Assembly: GCA_963678555.2 (NCBI GenBank)
Contig: CAXXJA010000002.1
Location: forward strand, 930,001 to 994,000
DNA: 64,000 bases
Source of the DNA: SABI01 sp963678555
GTDB lineage: Bacteria; Spirochaetota; Spirochaetia; Sphaerochaetales; Sphaerochaetaceae
Reading direction: 5' to 3'
The translations under genes and the position numbers were made by a program. The notes under the pieces are model-generated. The model was not told where the DNA came from. It did no database searches and saw nothing but the letters and a program-made list of their open reading frames with translations. Shown here in pieces: positions 57,515 to 64,000 of this stretch; the first letter of the stretch is position 1, and every line of letters starts with the position of its first letter.

Positions 57515-58040
57515 CCACGGGTGTGAACCTGTGGATGGAGACTACCCGCTGTAAGTTGTGAAATAGTGAGGCATGGAGTTTAGGAAACAGACACATGCAG
57601 TGTATTACACACGATATCATATAGTAGTATCTAGTAGTATCGACCAAAATACCGAAGGAAAATACAGAGAGGATGTGTTGGCGAATATCTGAATAAAGTA
57701 GCATTCCAGATAACACGATATCATCCTGAAATAGAAATAATCGAGATCAACACTGATGTAGATCACATGCATGTATTGATATCAGTACCCCCCAAGATGT
57801 CGGTAAGCGAGGTGGTAAGAATGAGAAAAGCCAACACCGGGAAAAATTTGATAGAAAAGTTTGCCCATTTAGATAAGGTATACTGGGGAATCGAAGGTAT
57901 ATGGTCGATAGTGTACTTTATATCAACAGTCGGGGTCGATGAAAAAGTAATCCAGACCTATATCGAGCATCAGGGCCGAGAAGACAGAGGGCAGGTGAAG
58001 CTTGAATTGTAATAAAGATGCTACGAGCGTGAGCCCGTAG
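57515..58040 (+). mobile_element. Broken IS200-type element
   Basis: A decayed TnpA gene with subterminal hairpins at both ends: CCACGGGT/ACCTGTGG at 57515-57534 on the left and CTACGAGC/GCCCGTAG (one mismatch) at 58021-58040 on the right, as in IS200/IS605 elements, which have no terminal inverted repeats. No tnpB follows. The exact ends cannot be set by eye. It abuts the 3' end of the decayed lipoprotein gene. Confidence 0.75.
57573..58012 (+). pseudogene. tnpA: IS200-type Y1 transposase TnpA, frameshifted
   Basis: ATG 57573 opens MEFRKQTHAVYYTRYHIVV, the usual TnpA start. A perfect tandem duplication of TAGTAGTATC (57622-57641) then shifts the frame, and one further extra A just after it is needed to reach the frame that runs to 58012: YRRKIQRG..., EINTDVDHMHVLISVPPK with the HUH pair HMH, YWGIEGIWSIVYFISTVGVD and the region with the catalytic Tyr, VIQTYIEHQ. 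The element copies itself as single-stranded DNA when active; here the enzyme cannot be made. Confidence 0.82.
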
Positions 58041-58055
58041 TTGTCACTCCAAAAA

Positions 58056-58990
58056 TCAAAAAGCTCTGACAAGTCGTACTCTGGCATAGGTATATTCATC
58101 GCTCCTGTACTGAGTGCCTGTAGAAAACCATTGGTCTCGTGCTGTAGATGCGTCAAATTCAGTTGACCTCCAGTAGGATGAGAGTTCATAGGATTGCCCA
58201 TCGTATGTCCCAGTCCCCGCTGTACCAGTAAACCCTCCAAGGCTTGGTTCTGCCTTATCCAGCACATCGTCCATCTCATTCAATTCATCACGTGAAGGCA
58301 GGAACCAGTCATCATATGTCGTTCCTTCGTACACGCTCGAATAATCAGCACAATATTTAGTAGCATAAGGCGTTATTCCATAGGTGTTTTCCACATAGGC
58401 ATCCACGACAAGACCCGATTTTTCACTGCCTTTTACGATCGACACGCAAGTTCCACCTACTTCATGTCCATAACCGCCCCACTGACTCAAAGAATCTTCA
58501 GACGAGCCGCTTCCAGGTATCTTAAGCCATCACTGTACACACCTTTATCATAGAAGACATACCCACCGGCAGGCCCCAAGCTACCGACTGTGTATACCTG
58601 TGCCTACTTCGTATAGAACTCGACATTCCCGGTCGATCCTGACTCGATGCTTGAAGAGAGTGTCCCGAACCCTGCATCACTGTACCAGCCTAAGAAGGTA
58701 TAGCCGGCCCGGGACTGTCGGCCAGGTTGATCGTGCTGCTCTCTATCGTATAGGAAGAGGGATTGCCCACGGCATTCGTTCTTTGTTCAACTCATACGTG
58801 ATTGTGTAGAATATCGGTGTCCACTTCGCATAAAGATAAAACGTTTCCTCAATTCTATCGTTGTCAATGTCCCAAGTCGTTGTATAGGAAGTATCGGTGT
58901 ACCAACTTCCGAAAGTGTAGCCTTCTTTGGTAGGGGTGTTGGAAAATTCCATCACATAACCGACTGCAAATTGATCTTCGATCGGATCAT
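58056..58990 (-). pseudogene. Decayed lipoprotein gene with InlB-type and Fibrobacter-paralogous domains
   Basis: Minus-strand relic of a protein of the same type as the intact gene at 59509. In order it encodes an InlB/Flg_new-like repeat (TPTKEGYTFGSWYTDTSY), a second repeat (AGYTFLGWYSDAG), LGPAGGYVFYDKG and a DUF1566-type end (TYDDWFLPSRDELNEM...RVRLVRAF). It is broken by a TAG at 58606-58604, where FYTKWA would need Trp, and by at least two frameshifts (around 58720-58780 and 58520-58530). The 5' end with a signal peptide is missing. The last 144 codons are still open. Confidence 0.75.
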
Positions 58991-59508
58991 CTCCGGCATC
59001 AATGACGCTCCGCGGCCCAAGGGACGGGGTATTAGCACCCCCTCAGATTCAAGAGCGAGACCGTACAACAGGAAACGGCTTAAACAGACAGTGTCCCGGT
59101 TGCCGAAACCTACTCTCAAGGATGCTGGGTAGCCTATGGATTACATGGTTGACTTAGATTCAAAAAATATTGCAATACAATGATTTGTTCGTTTAAATCG
59201 CTCAGGGCAACTGCGGAAACATGGTAAAAAGACCGAAGGATGAATCTTGTCTGATTGAGATGAAATATTTATCACCGCTAAAGGATTAGATTATGCTACA
59301 ATATCATGCCGTTCAGGTGAAAGCCTTTTGAAGTTTGAACCCTGAGTAGGTATGCCTGTGTCCTCAGGAGACTGCCCTGTATGTTGAGAGTGGAATATTG
59401 AAGGCATCGGTGGGTTCTTGCGGATGTAGGTCTGTTACGATTTCAGAGCTACGAATAACCTTAGTTATCTCATTGATTGAGTGACACATCTATGTTTTTG
59501 GAGAAACT
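58991..59508. other. Gene-free stretch between the relic and the repeat lipoprotein
   Basis: 518 bases with no open frame that I can support. The left 120 bases may be more debris from the decayed gene. The right part is A/T-richer and ends in GGAGAAA before ATG 59509; I could not pick a convincing promoter. Confidence 0.5.
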
Positions 59509-61302
59509 ATGAAGACTAGACTACCGATTATTGTTCTTACATTGAGTCTATCAGTATTTATTCTGGGAACCGCCTTGAGCGGCTGCAGTCTCGTATCCCC
59601 GGATGTATACACCGTGACCTTTGATTCCAATGGAGGAAGCGCGGTTGCCCCGGCTGAAGGAATCAAAGAAGGAGATCCGGTGTCGGAACCGACAGCACCG
59701 ACGAAAGACGGGTACAGCTTTGAGGGCTGGTATTCGGATGCCGGGTTAACGAGTTCCTGGGATTTCAGCAGTGATACGGTCACTGAAGCAACCACCCTCT
59801 ATGCGAAGTGGAGTGCAAGCACGGGGACCGCTTACACGGTGGACCATTACCAGCAGGATGTCAGTGGTGACGGGTATTCGAAGGTGACAGCCGATACACA
59901 GAACCTGCAGGGTACGACCGGAGAAACGGCAACGGCCACAGCAAAAAGCTATACGGGATTCAGTGAAAACACCACCCATACCGACCGGGTTGCCAGCGGG
60001 ACGATAGCCGGAGACGGTTCGCTGGTACTGAAGCTGTATTATGACCGAAATACGTACACGGTGAGCTATGAGGAGAATGGCGGGAGCAGCGTCACTGACA
60101 CGACAGATGTCCGCTACGGAGCGAAGATCACTGCCCCGACAGCACCGACGAAAATCGGGTACAGCTTTGAGGGCTGGTATACTGATGCCGGGTTATCGAG
60201 TTCCTGGGATTTCAGCAGTGATACGGTCACTGAAGCAACCACGCTCTATGCGAAGTGGAGTGCAAGCACGGGGACCGCTTACACGGTGGAGCATTACCAG
60301 CAGGATGTCAGTGGTGACGGGTATTCGAAGGTGACAGCCGATACACAGAACCTGCAGGGTACGACCGGAGAAACGGCAACGGCCACAGCAAAAAGCTATA
60401 CGGGATTCAGTGAAAACACCACCCATACCGACCGGGTTGCCAGCGGGACGATAGCCGGAGACGGTTCGCTGGTACTGAAGCTGTATTATGACCGGAATAC
60501 GTTCACGGTGAGCTATGAGGAGAATGGCGGGAGCAGCGTCACTGACACGACGGATGTCCGCTACGGAGCGATGATCAGTGCCCCGACAGCTCCGACGAAA
60601 GACGGGTACAGCTTTGAAGGCTGGTATGCGGATGTCGAGTTAACGAGTTCCTGGGATTTCAGCAGTGATACGGTCACTGAAGCAACCACACTCTATGCGA
60701 AGTGGAAAGAGCCAACAGTAGGTGATCTGGGGCCCGCAGGTGGCTATATCTTCTACGATGATACAGTAGGCTTTGATTTCAACGATGATTCAACGATAGC
60801 CAGCGATGAGAAAGACCTGCTTGACGGAACCAACGATGGGATAGTAAATGGAGACCGGTATCTGGAGGTAGCTCCTTACGGATGGGACAACGGGGGAGAT
60901 GATCCTCTAATGATGTGGGGTGCTAATAATGTGTATATTCCAGATATTAAAGGGATGGAAATTGGAGACGGGGAAACTAATACTTTTCAGATAGTAAACA
61001 CAGCCGGAGATGCCGCTCTGGCAGCAAAAGCTTGTAATGATTATTCGGTTACAGTGGGTGAAACGACCTATGATGACTGGTTCCTGCCGTCCAAATATGA
61101 GTTGTTCGTTATCTATAAGAATCTGCATGTTTCTTCTTTAGGCGGGTTTCTCAATGAAAATGGGTATTGGTCTTCAACTGCTATAAATAATACAACGGCA
61201 TTCGCAGTAATATTCGATACCGTTTATAATGGAGCTTCTACGTCATATGATAGGGAGGATTCGCTGTATGCAAAGAAAGTCCGGCCTGTACGTGCCTATT
61301 GA
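59509..61302 (+). CDS. Repeat lipoprotein with InlB-type, MucBP-like and DUF1566 domains
   Basis: A 597-residue lipoprotein. Signal peptide MKTRLPIIVLTLSLSVFILG with lipobox LSGC (Cys about 26). Then InlB B-repeat (Listeria-Bacteroides type) modules at about 35-103, 183-251 and 332-399 (PTKDGYSFEGWYSDAGLTSS), separated by two MucBP-like modules (YTVDHYQQDVSGDGYSKV) at about 107-180 and 256-329. The C-terminal 190 residues are a DUF1566/Fibrobacter-type paralogous domain: LGPAGGYIFYDD, TYDDWFLPSKYELF, GYWSSTAINN and RPVRAY at the end. The layout is a stalk carrying a C-type-lectin-like head. GGAGAAA ribosome site. Probably surface exposed; ligand unknown. Confidence 0.88.
   Translation: MKTRLPIIVLTLSLSVFILGTALSGCSLVSPDVYTVTFDSNGGSAVAPAEGIKEGDPVSEPTAPTKDGYSFEGWYSDAGLTSSWDFSSDTVTEATTLYAKWSASTGTAYTVDHYQQDVSGDGYSKVTADTQNLQGTTGETATATAKSYTGFSENTTHTDRVASGTIAGDGSLVLKLYYDRNTYTVSYEENGGSSVTDTTDVRYGAKITAPTAPTKIGYSFEGWYTDAGLSSSWDFSSDTVTEATTLYAKWSASTGTAYTVEHYQQDVSGDGYSKVTADTQNLQGTTGETATATAKSYTGFSENTTHTDRVASGTIAGDGSLVLKLYYDRNTFTVSYEENGGSSVTDTTDVRYGAMISAPTAPTKDGYSFEGWYADVELTSSWDFSSDTVTEATTLYAKWKEPTVGDLGPAGGYIFYDDTVGFDFNDDSTIASDEKDLLDGTNDGIVNGDRYLEVAPYGWDNGGDDPLMMWGANNVYIPDIKGMEIGDGETNTFQIVNTAGDAALAAKACNDYSVTVGETTYDDWFLPSKYELFVIYKNLHVSSLGGFLNENGYWSSTAINNTTAFAVIFDTVYNGASTSYDREDSLYAKKVRPVRAY
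59690..60706 (+). repeat. 447-bp tandem repeat inside the repeat lipoprotein gene
   Basis: Units 59690-60136 and 60137-60583 are almost identical, and a third partial unit runs to about 60706. The period of 447 bp equals 149 codons, so gain or loss of a unit keeps the frame. Each unit holds one InlB-type and one MucBP-like module. Confidence 0.92.
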
Positions 61303-61350
61303 TTGTTCAGGCCCGATCAATCGCTCTATCACACCTGTAATCGGATAGGA

Positions 61351-61375
61351 GGAGCTAGGGGAAATCCCTAGCTCC
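61351..61375. terminator. Perfect hairpin after the repeat lipoprotein gene
   Basis: GGAGCTAGGG (61351-61360) and CCCTAGCTCC (61366-61375) with a GAAAT loop, 48 bp after the stop. The 3' side lacks a clear T run, so this is a stable hairpin that may act as a 3' barrier. Confidence 0.5.
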
Positions 61376-61516
61376 CGTCCTTCCAGTCGGGTAGCCCAAG
61401 GGAATTTCACCCTCAGGCTCTCACAGAACCGTATCGGAACCTCTCGATTTATATGGCTCCTATCATTCACCATTTGTCAGATGCTTTCACAGGCAGAGAT
61501 GCAGAGAGGCTCCTTT

Positions 61517-63027
61517 ATGACGCATCCGCCATGTGGTAGAGGAGTATGTATGAGACGAAACTTTGCTGCAATTCCGGCACTGGCATCTGTCCTTATTGTG
61601 AGTACGCTCATCCTCATCACCTCGTGCCTCTCGATGAGCGAGCGAGCGCTGGGAGAACTGAACTCCGGAAACTACATCGAAGCAGCCAGGTGCGCATTCG
61701 AAGCCCTGAGAGAGGAACCGGGAGATACTGCAACACGAACAGTGCTTGAACAGAGCTACACACGGGCCAACAGTGAGTGGAGTGCATCGATCGAACAGGC
61801 ACTTGCACAGGAACAGCCGCAGAGGCAGGAGCAGGCACTTGCCCTGTATGATGATCTGATTGCCCTTCACACGCTCTTCCTGCAGAACGACTACACCTCA
61901 GTGAACCCCGCTCCGGATCCGTATGGACTGCAGGAGGAACGGGATGCAGTGCAGAAGGATATTGCACAGCTCTACCTGAACATTGCCAGTGAACTCTATT
62001 ATCGGGGGACACGCGAGAGTGCAATGCAGGCAGTTCCCCTGATCCGAACGGCATTTTCTCTTGATCCCGACCTGGAGAACAGATTCTCCTACCTCCTCGA
62101 CAATGCTATGAAGGCGGCCACGATACGGGTCTTCGTGTTTACCGGTCCCGACACGAACTTCTACCTCAACGGTGTGGAAATCGTTGCCCATCTGGAAGAC
62201 CTCCTTGACTCCCGTGAATTTGTGGAGGCGGTCAGGGTACCTGCCAGATACGCTGCGCCTGTCGATGACGACCACAATGCGAAAGATTTCGCACGGGGCC
62301 ATGGAGCTGAACTGATGCTTCACATCGAGCCTTCAACCACGTATTCGGTGCAGACAAAACAGGAGAGCAACTCTCTCAGCATAGCTACCTGGGATATGGA
62401 ACACACCTACCTTGAAGCGTCAGGAGCATCACAGGTACGGATGGTCCTCATCGACCTCTCCGATAATTCGGTGCTGCTTGACAGCACGATCGACGTCTCC
62501 GAGGCCATGAAGAGCGGAGTCACGTTGCATGCAGTCAAGGCGACAGGGACGAAACGCCTCCAGCTCCCTGCCATGCAGCAGCCTCGAGACCTGAGATTTC
62601 ACTCGGTACCGGCCACAGTCACCAGAAGCAACCTGAACAGCAGCCTGCTCATGGCAGGCGTAGATATGCCCGACTGGGGATTCGAGACAGGGCTGGAACC
62701 CTTTTCTGTCACGAAATTTGATCTGAGCAGCTACAGAAGCCTGGCAGAGCTCGAGAACCTGAAGCGGATCAACGATCACACCTTCTTCCTCTTCGATGTG
62801 ATCGAGCATGATCCCTACAGTGATGGTCAGCTCTCCTATGACTATACCTACGGAGCATACCTGGGTGAGGGCGCAGACGGTCGGCTGGCGACATCAGCCT
62901 CTGATAGAGCGCTGTACCAGGCTTTCGAGCAGATACTCACAAGCCAGGAATCAAAGGAAATACTGCAAAAGCGGTTCCTTGAGACCTTCTACCGGAAGAC
63001 GATAGCCGAGGCAGTCGCAAAGGCTTC
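61517..63027 (+). repeat. 1.5-kb direct repeat, copy B
   Basis: Partner of 55757-57267. Differences are scattered single bases; several change a residue (e.g. Tyr to Cys early in the TPR-like part, Tyr to His and His to Tyr near the end). Confidence 0.95.
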
Positions 63028-63043
63028 AACCGAACTGTTTTAA
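61550..63043 (+). CDS. Large lipoprotein with TPR-like N-terminus, copy B
   Basis: The same 497-residue product as copy A at 55790, with the identical signal peptide, lipobox ITSC and domain order, and about eight amino-acid differences in the shared part. The last residues differ (ASTELF against ASEGLF) because the repeat ends just before the stop codon. It begins 247 bp after the repeat lipoprotein and has a good terminator. An extra Cys replaces Tyr in the first TPR-like unit. Two nearly equal copies in one locus may raise dosage or serve as recombination ends. Confidence 0.85.
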   Translation: MRRNFAAIPALASVLIVSTLILITSCLSMSERALGELNSGNYIEAARCAFEALREEPGDTATRTVLEQSYTRANSEWSASIEQALAQEQPQRQEQALALYDDLIALHTLFLQNDYTSVNPAPDPYGLQEERDAVQKDIAQLYLNIASELYYRGTRESAMQAVPLIRTAFSLDPDLENRFSYLLDNAMKAATIRVFVFTGPDTNFYLNGVEIVAHLEDLLDSREFVEAVRVPARYAAPVDDDHNAKDFARGHGAELMLHIEPSTTYSVQTKQESNSLSIATWDMEHTYLEASGASQVRMVLIDLSDNSVLLDSTIDVSEAMKSGVTLHAVKATGTKRLQLPAMQQPRDLRFHSVPATVTRSNLNSSLLMAGVDMPDWGFETGLEPFSVTKFDLSSYRSLAELENLKRINDHTFFLFDVIEHDPYSDGQLSYDYTYGAYLGEGADGRLATSASDRALYQAFEQILTSQESKEILQKRFLETFYRKTIAEAVAKASTELF

Positions 63044-63087
63044 TCAAACGGCCAATATCGACCGATCCCACCCACTCGGAGAAACAC

Positions 63088-63127
63088 GGGGAGAGAAGGT
63101 ACCCAAGCTCTCCCCCACTCCTTTTTT
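63088..63127 (+). terminator. Terminator after lipoprotein copy B
   Basis: GGGGAGAG (63088-63095) and CTCTCCCC (63108-63115) with a 12-base loop, followed a few bases later by six T. 63128-63440 beyond it shows no gene. Confidence 0.78.
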
Positions 63128-63439
63128 CTCATACTCCTCAGAAGAAGACCGTTCTGCCACTTCATCGCTTGAACACCTTAATGAGGAAAACTCAGACCAT
63201 ATCCAGCAAGAATGACAAATCAGGGTTGACTCAGAGCAATGGGCTCAGGTCACCACTTCTTAAGAAAAACAATCAACGACGGGACGATGTTCTGTAATCG
63301 CCCTTTAGTGGTATCAATTGAATCACAAAGTTGTATCACAGGTAGGTATCAACGTTCAAAACAGAGGCATGAATAAAAGTTCTATATTCCTCATCGCGAT
63401 CCGGTACGTGCCGTGAGGGGCGTTTTTCTGCTGAGACGA

Positions 63440-63613
63440 CAAAACGCGCCCCAAAGAGCGCGTCTCGTACAAGAACCGTTTTTATTCCGCATTATGACGG
63501 CTACTCTGTCCGGTACGTACATGCCGGTTACTTGAAAGGTTCGTCGACCTGACCACTTCGCCAGCAAAGTTCAGGCACTTCCCAGGCCTTGCGACCTGGT
63601 CACTTCTCTGAAC
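63440..63613 (-). ncRNA. Possible small RNA
   Basis: About 170 bases on the minus strand between a TTGACA-type promoter and a hairpin ACGCGC/GCGCGT (63463-63458 with 63449-63444) followed by TTTT. Near the 5' end GTTCAG (63613-63608) pairs with CTGAAC (63574-63569) and encloses CCAGG/CCTGG (63599-63595, 63586-63582). The motif GAAGTG occurs three times around these stems. It is not tmRNA, RNase P RNA or SRP RNA as far as I can recognise. A 58-codon frame (ATG 63658 to TAA 63482) covers the same strand but lacks a ribosome site, so a short peptide gene is the alternative. Confidence 0.35.
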
Positions 63614-63619
63614 ATCTAT

Positions 63620-63648
63620 AGTATCGGCTATCAGATTAATGATGTCAA
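63620..63648 (-). promoter_or_regulatory. Putative promoter of the small RNA
   Basis: Minus-strand consensus TTGACA (63648-63643), 17-bp spacer, GATACT (63625-63620). Confidence 0.45.
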
Positions 63649-63701
63649 TGTTCCTCATGACATCTTCATCATTGACTAACCCGAAAAAGAAAAACCCAAA
63701 G

Positions 63702-63724
63702 AAAAAGGATGTCTTTCGACATCC
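63702..63724 (-). terminator. Terminator of tRNA-Lys
   Basis: Minus-strand GGATGTC/GACATCC 7-bp stem (63724-63718 with 63713-63707), GAAA-type loop, then TTTTTC, 10 bp past the tRNA. Confidence 0.9.
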
Positions 63725-63733
63725 CGATTGTTC

Positions 63734-63806
63734 TGAGCTACGCTGGGTTCGAACCAGCGACCCACGCCTTAAAAGGGCGTTGCTCTACCAGCTGAGCTAG
63801 TAGCCC
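63734..63806 (-). tRNA. tRNA-Lys (TTT)
   Basis: Acceptor GGGCTAC/GTAGCTC, anticodon stem ACGCC/GGCGT with loop CTTTTAA (anticodon TTT), T arm GCTGG/CCAGC with TTCGAAC. No encoded CCA. Single-gene unit. Confidence 0.96.
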
Positions 63807-63822
63807 GTTACGAACGTGTTGG

Positions 63823-63851
63823 ATAGTACCAAGATGACCTGAAAGTGTCAA
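63823..63851 (-). promoter_or_regulatory. Promoter of tRNA-Lys
   Basis: Minus-strand TTGACA (63851-63846), 17-bp spacer, TACTAT (63828-63823), about 17 bp before the tRNA. Confidence 0.8.
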
Positions 63852-63867
63852 CACTGGGCATAGAAAC

Positions 63868-64000
63868 TTACCGCTGTTTTTTCAGAGCATCCATCTCTGC
63901 AGAGACGAGGGAATCACACATCTCATTGAGTTCGATTCCACTGTGACCTTTCACCCATACCCAATCAATATTCAGATACTCCCGTGCCTTATCAAGCACC
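63868..64000 (-). CDS. rnhA: Ribonuclease HI, C-terminal part
   Basis: The last 44 residues of a gene that begins beyond the right edge; too short for most ORF callers. WVWVKGHSGIELNEMCDSLV holds the RNase HI end: the flexible-loop His of KGHSG and the catalytic Asp in NExCD. The enzyme removes RNA from RNA-DNA hybrids. It ends in TAA at 63870-63868, 17 bp before the tRNA-Lys promoter. Confidence 0.88.
   Translation of the reverse strand, partial: VLDKAREYLNIDWVWVKGHSGIELNEMCDSLVSAEMDALKKQR

Noticed and set aside
58056..61302. Diversity-generating retroelement
   Set aside because: The lectin-like heads invite the idea, but I find no reverse transcriptase, no template repeat and no accessory gene in the window.
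55757..63027. Composite transposon with the 1.5-kb repeats as ends
   Set aside because: The repeats encode lipoproteins, have no terminal inverted repeats and no transposase; only the single IS200 relic lies between them.
63440..63613. tmRNA, RNase P RNA or SRP RNA
   Set aside because: The tRNA-like ends of tmRNA, the conserved RNase P core and the SRP tetraloop region are all missing.
57284..63730. CRISPR array or prophage attachment sites
   Set aside because: No short regularly spaced repeats, and no duplicated tRNA 3' end next to tRNA-Lys or tRNA-Glu; the repeats present are long and coding.

Overview
The window comes from a spirochaete chromosome, almost certainly a flagellated, peptidoglycan-making member of the Spirochaetales. 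The evidence is the spirochaete-style division/cell-wall cluster (mraZ-rsmH-ftsL-murF-mraY-ftsW-ftsQ-ftsA-ftsZ running on into two Xer recombinases, hslVU and flhF), an FlhF GTPase, a class B penicillin-binding protein, and several large lipoproteins. FlhF and the penicillin-binding protein argue against the non-motile Sphaerochaeta group. I cannot name the genus without a 16S search.

Layout. 1-9500: the end of an M29 aminopeptidase, coaX, an ABC-F ATPase, tRNA-Glu/tRNA-Gln, tsaD with a small overlapping gene, tRNA-Thr, ppdK, a short sigma-70 factor, a TPR-like protein and a solitary groES. 9597-17096 (minus strand): a tightly coupled run murG-cvpA-holB-sensor kinase-sigma54 activator-dinG. 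secA (17183) runs the other way. 19997-22819: a LysM/LytM membrane protein divergent from a class B PBP. 22792-36436 (minus strand): fourteen division, cell-wall, recombination, protease and motility genes, preceded by a clear promoter and a 10-bp-phased MraZ-box array. 36760-41645: a glycogen/alpha-glucan module with two different GH57 proteins and a DUF4912 protein. 41662-45241: recN, nadK and a DegT-fold protein that has lost its PLP residues. 45544-46050: a decayed exported-protein gene. 46170-51580: one rRNA operon (16S, tRNA-Ala, 23S, 5S, minus strand) with promoter, leader and terminator. 51808-55544: adk, a TPR lipoprotein, an N-terminally extended uracil phosphoribosyltransferase, tRNA-Glu and a D-2-hydroxyacid dehydrogenase.

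55545-63130 is the accessory part. Two nearly identical 1.5-kb lipoprotein genes lie exactly 5,760 bp apart. Between them sit a broken IS200-type element, a decayed lipoprotein gene and an intact lipoprotein with 447-bp internal tandem repeats (InlB-type and MucBP-like modules) capped by a Fibrobacter-type paralogous/DUF1566 domain. I read this as a surface-lipoprotein diversification locus. The matched ends could allow deletion, amplification or gene conversion. The last kilobase holds a possible small RNA with its own promoter and terminator-like hairpin, tRNA-Lys and the end of rnhA.

Strong sigma-70-type promoters (TTGACA-like boxes, 17-18 bp spacers) can be read before the tRNAs, the rRNA operon, ppdK, groES and mraZ. 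Three genes (murG, ftsI and the DUF3536 GH57 gene) have a -10-like box ending 6-8 nt before the start codon and no Shine-Dalgarno sequence, which suggests leaderless transcripts. All promoter, RNA-structure and start-site calls were made by eye from the sequence.
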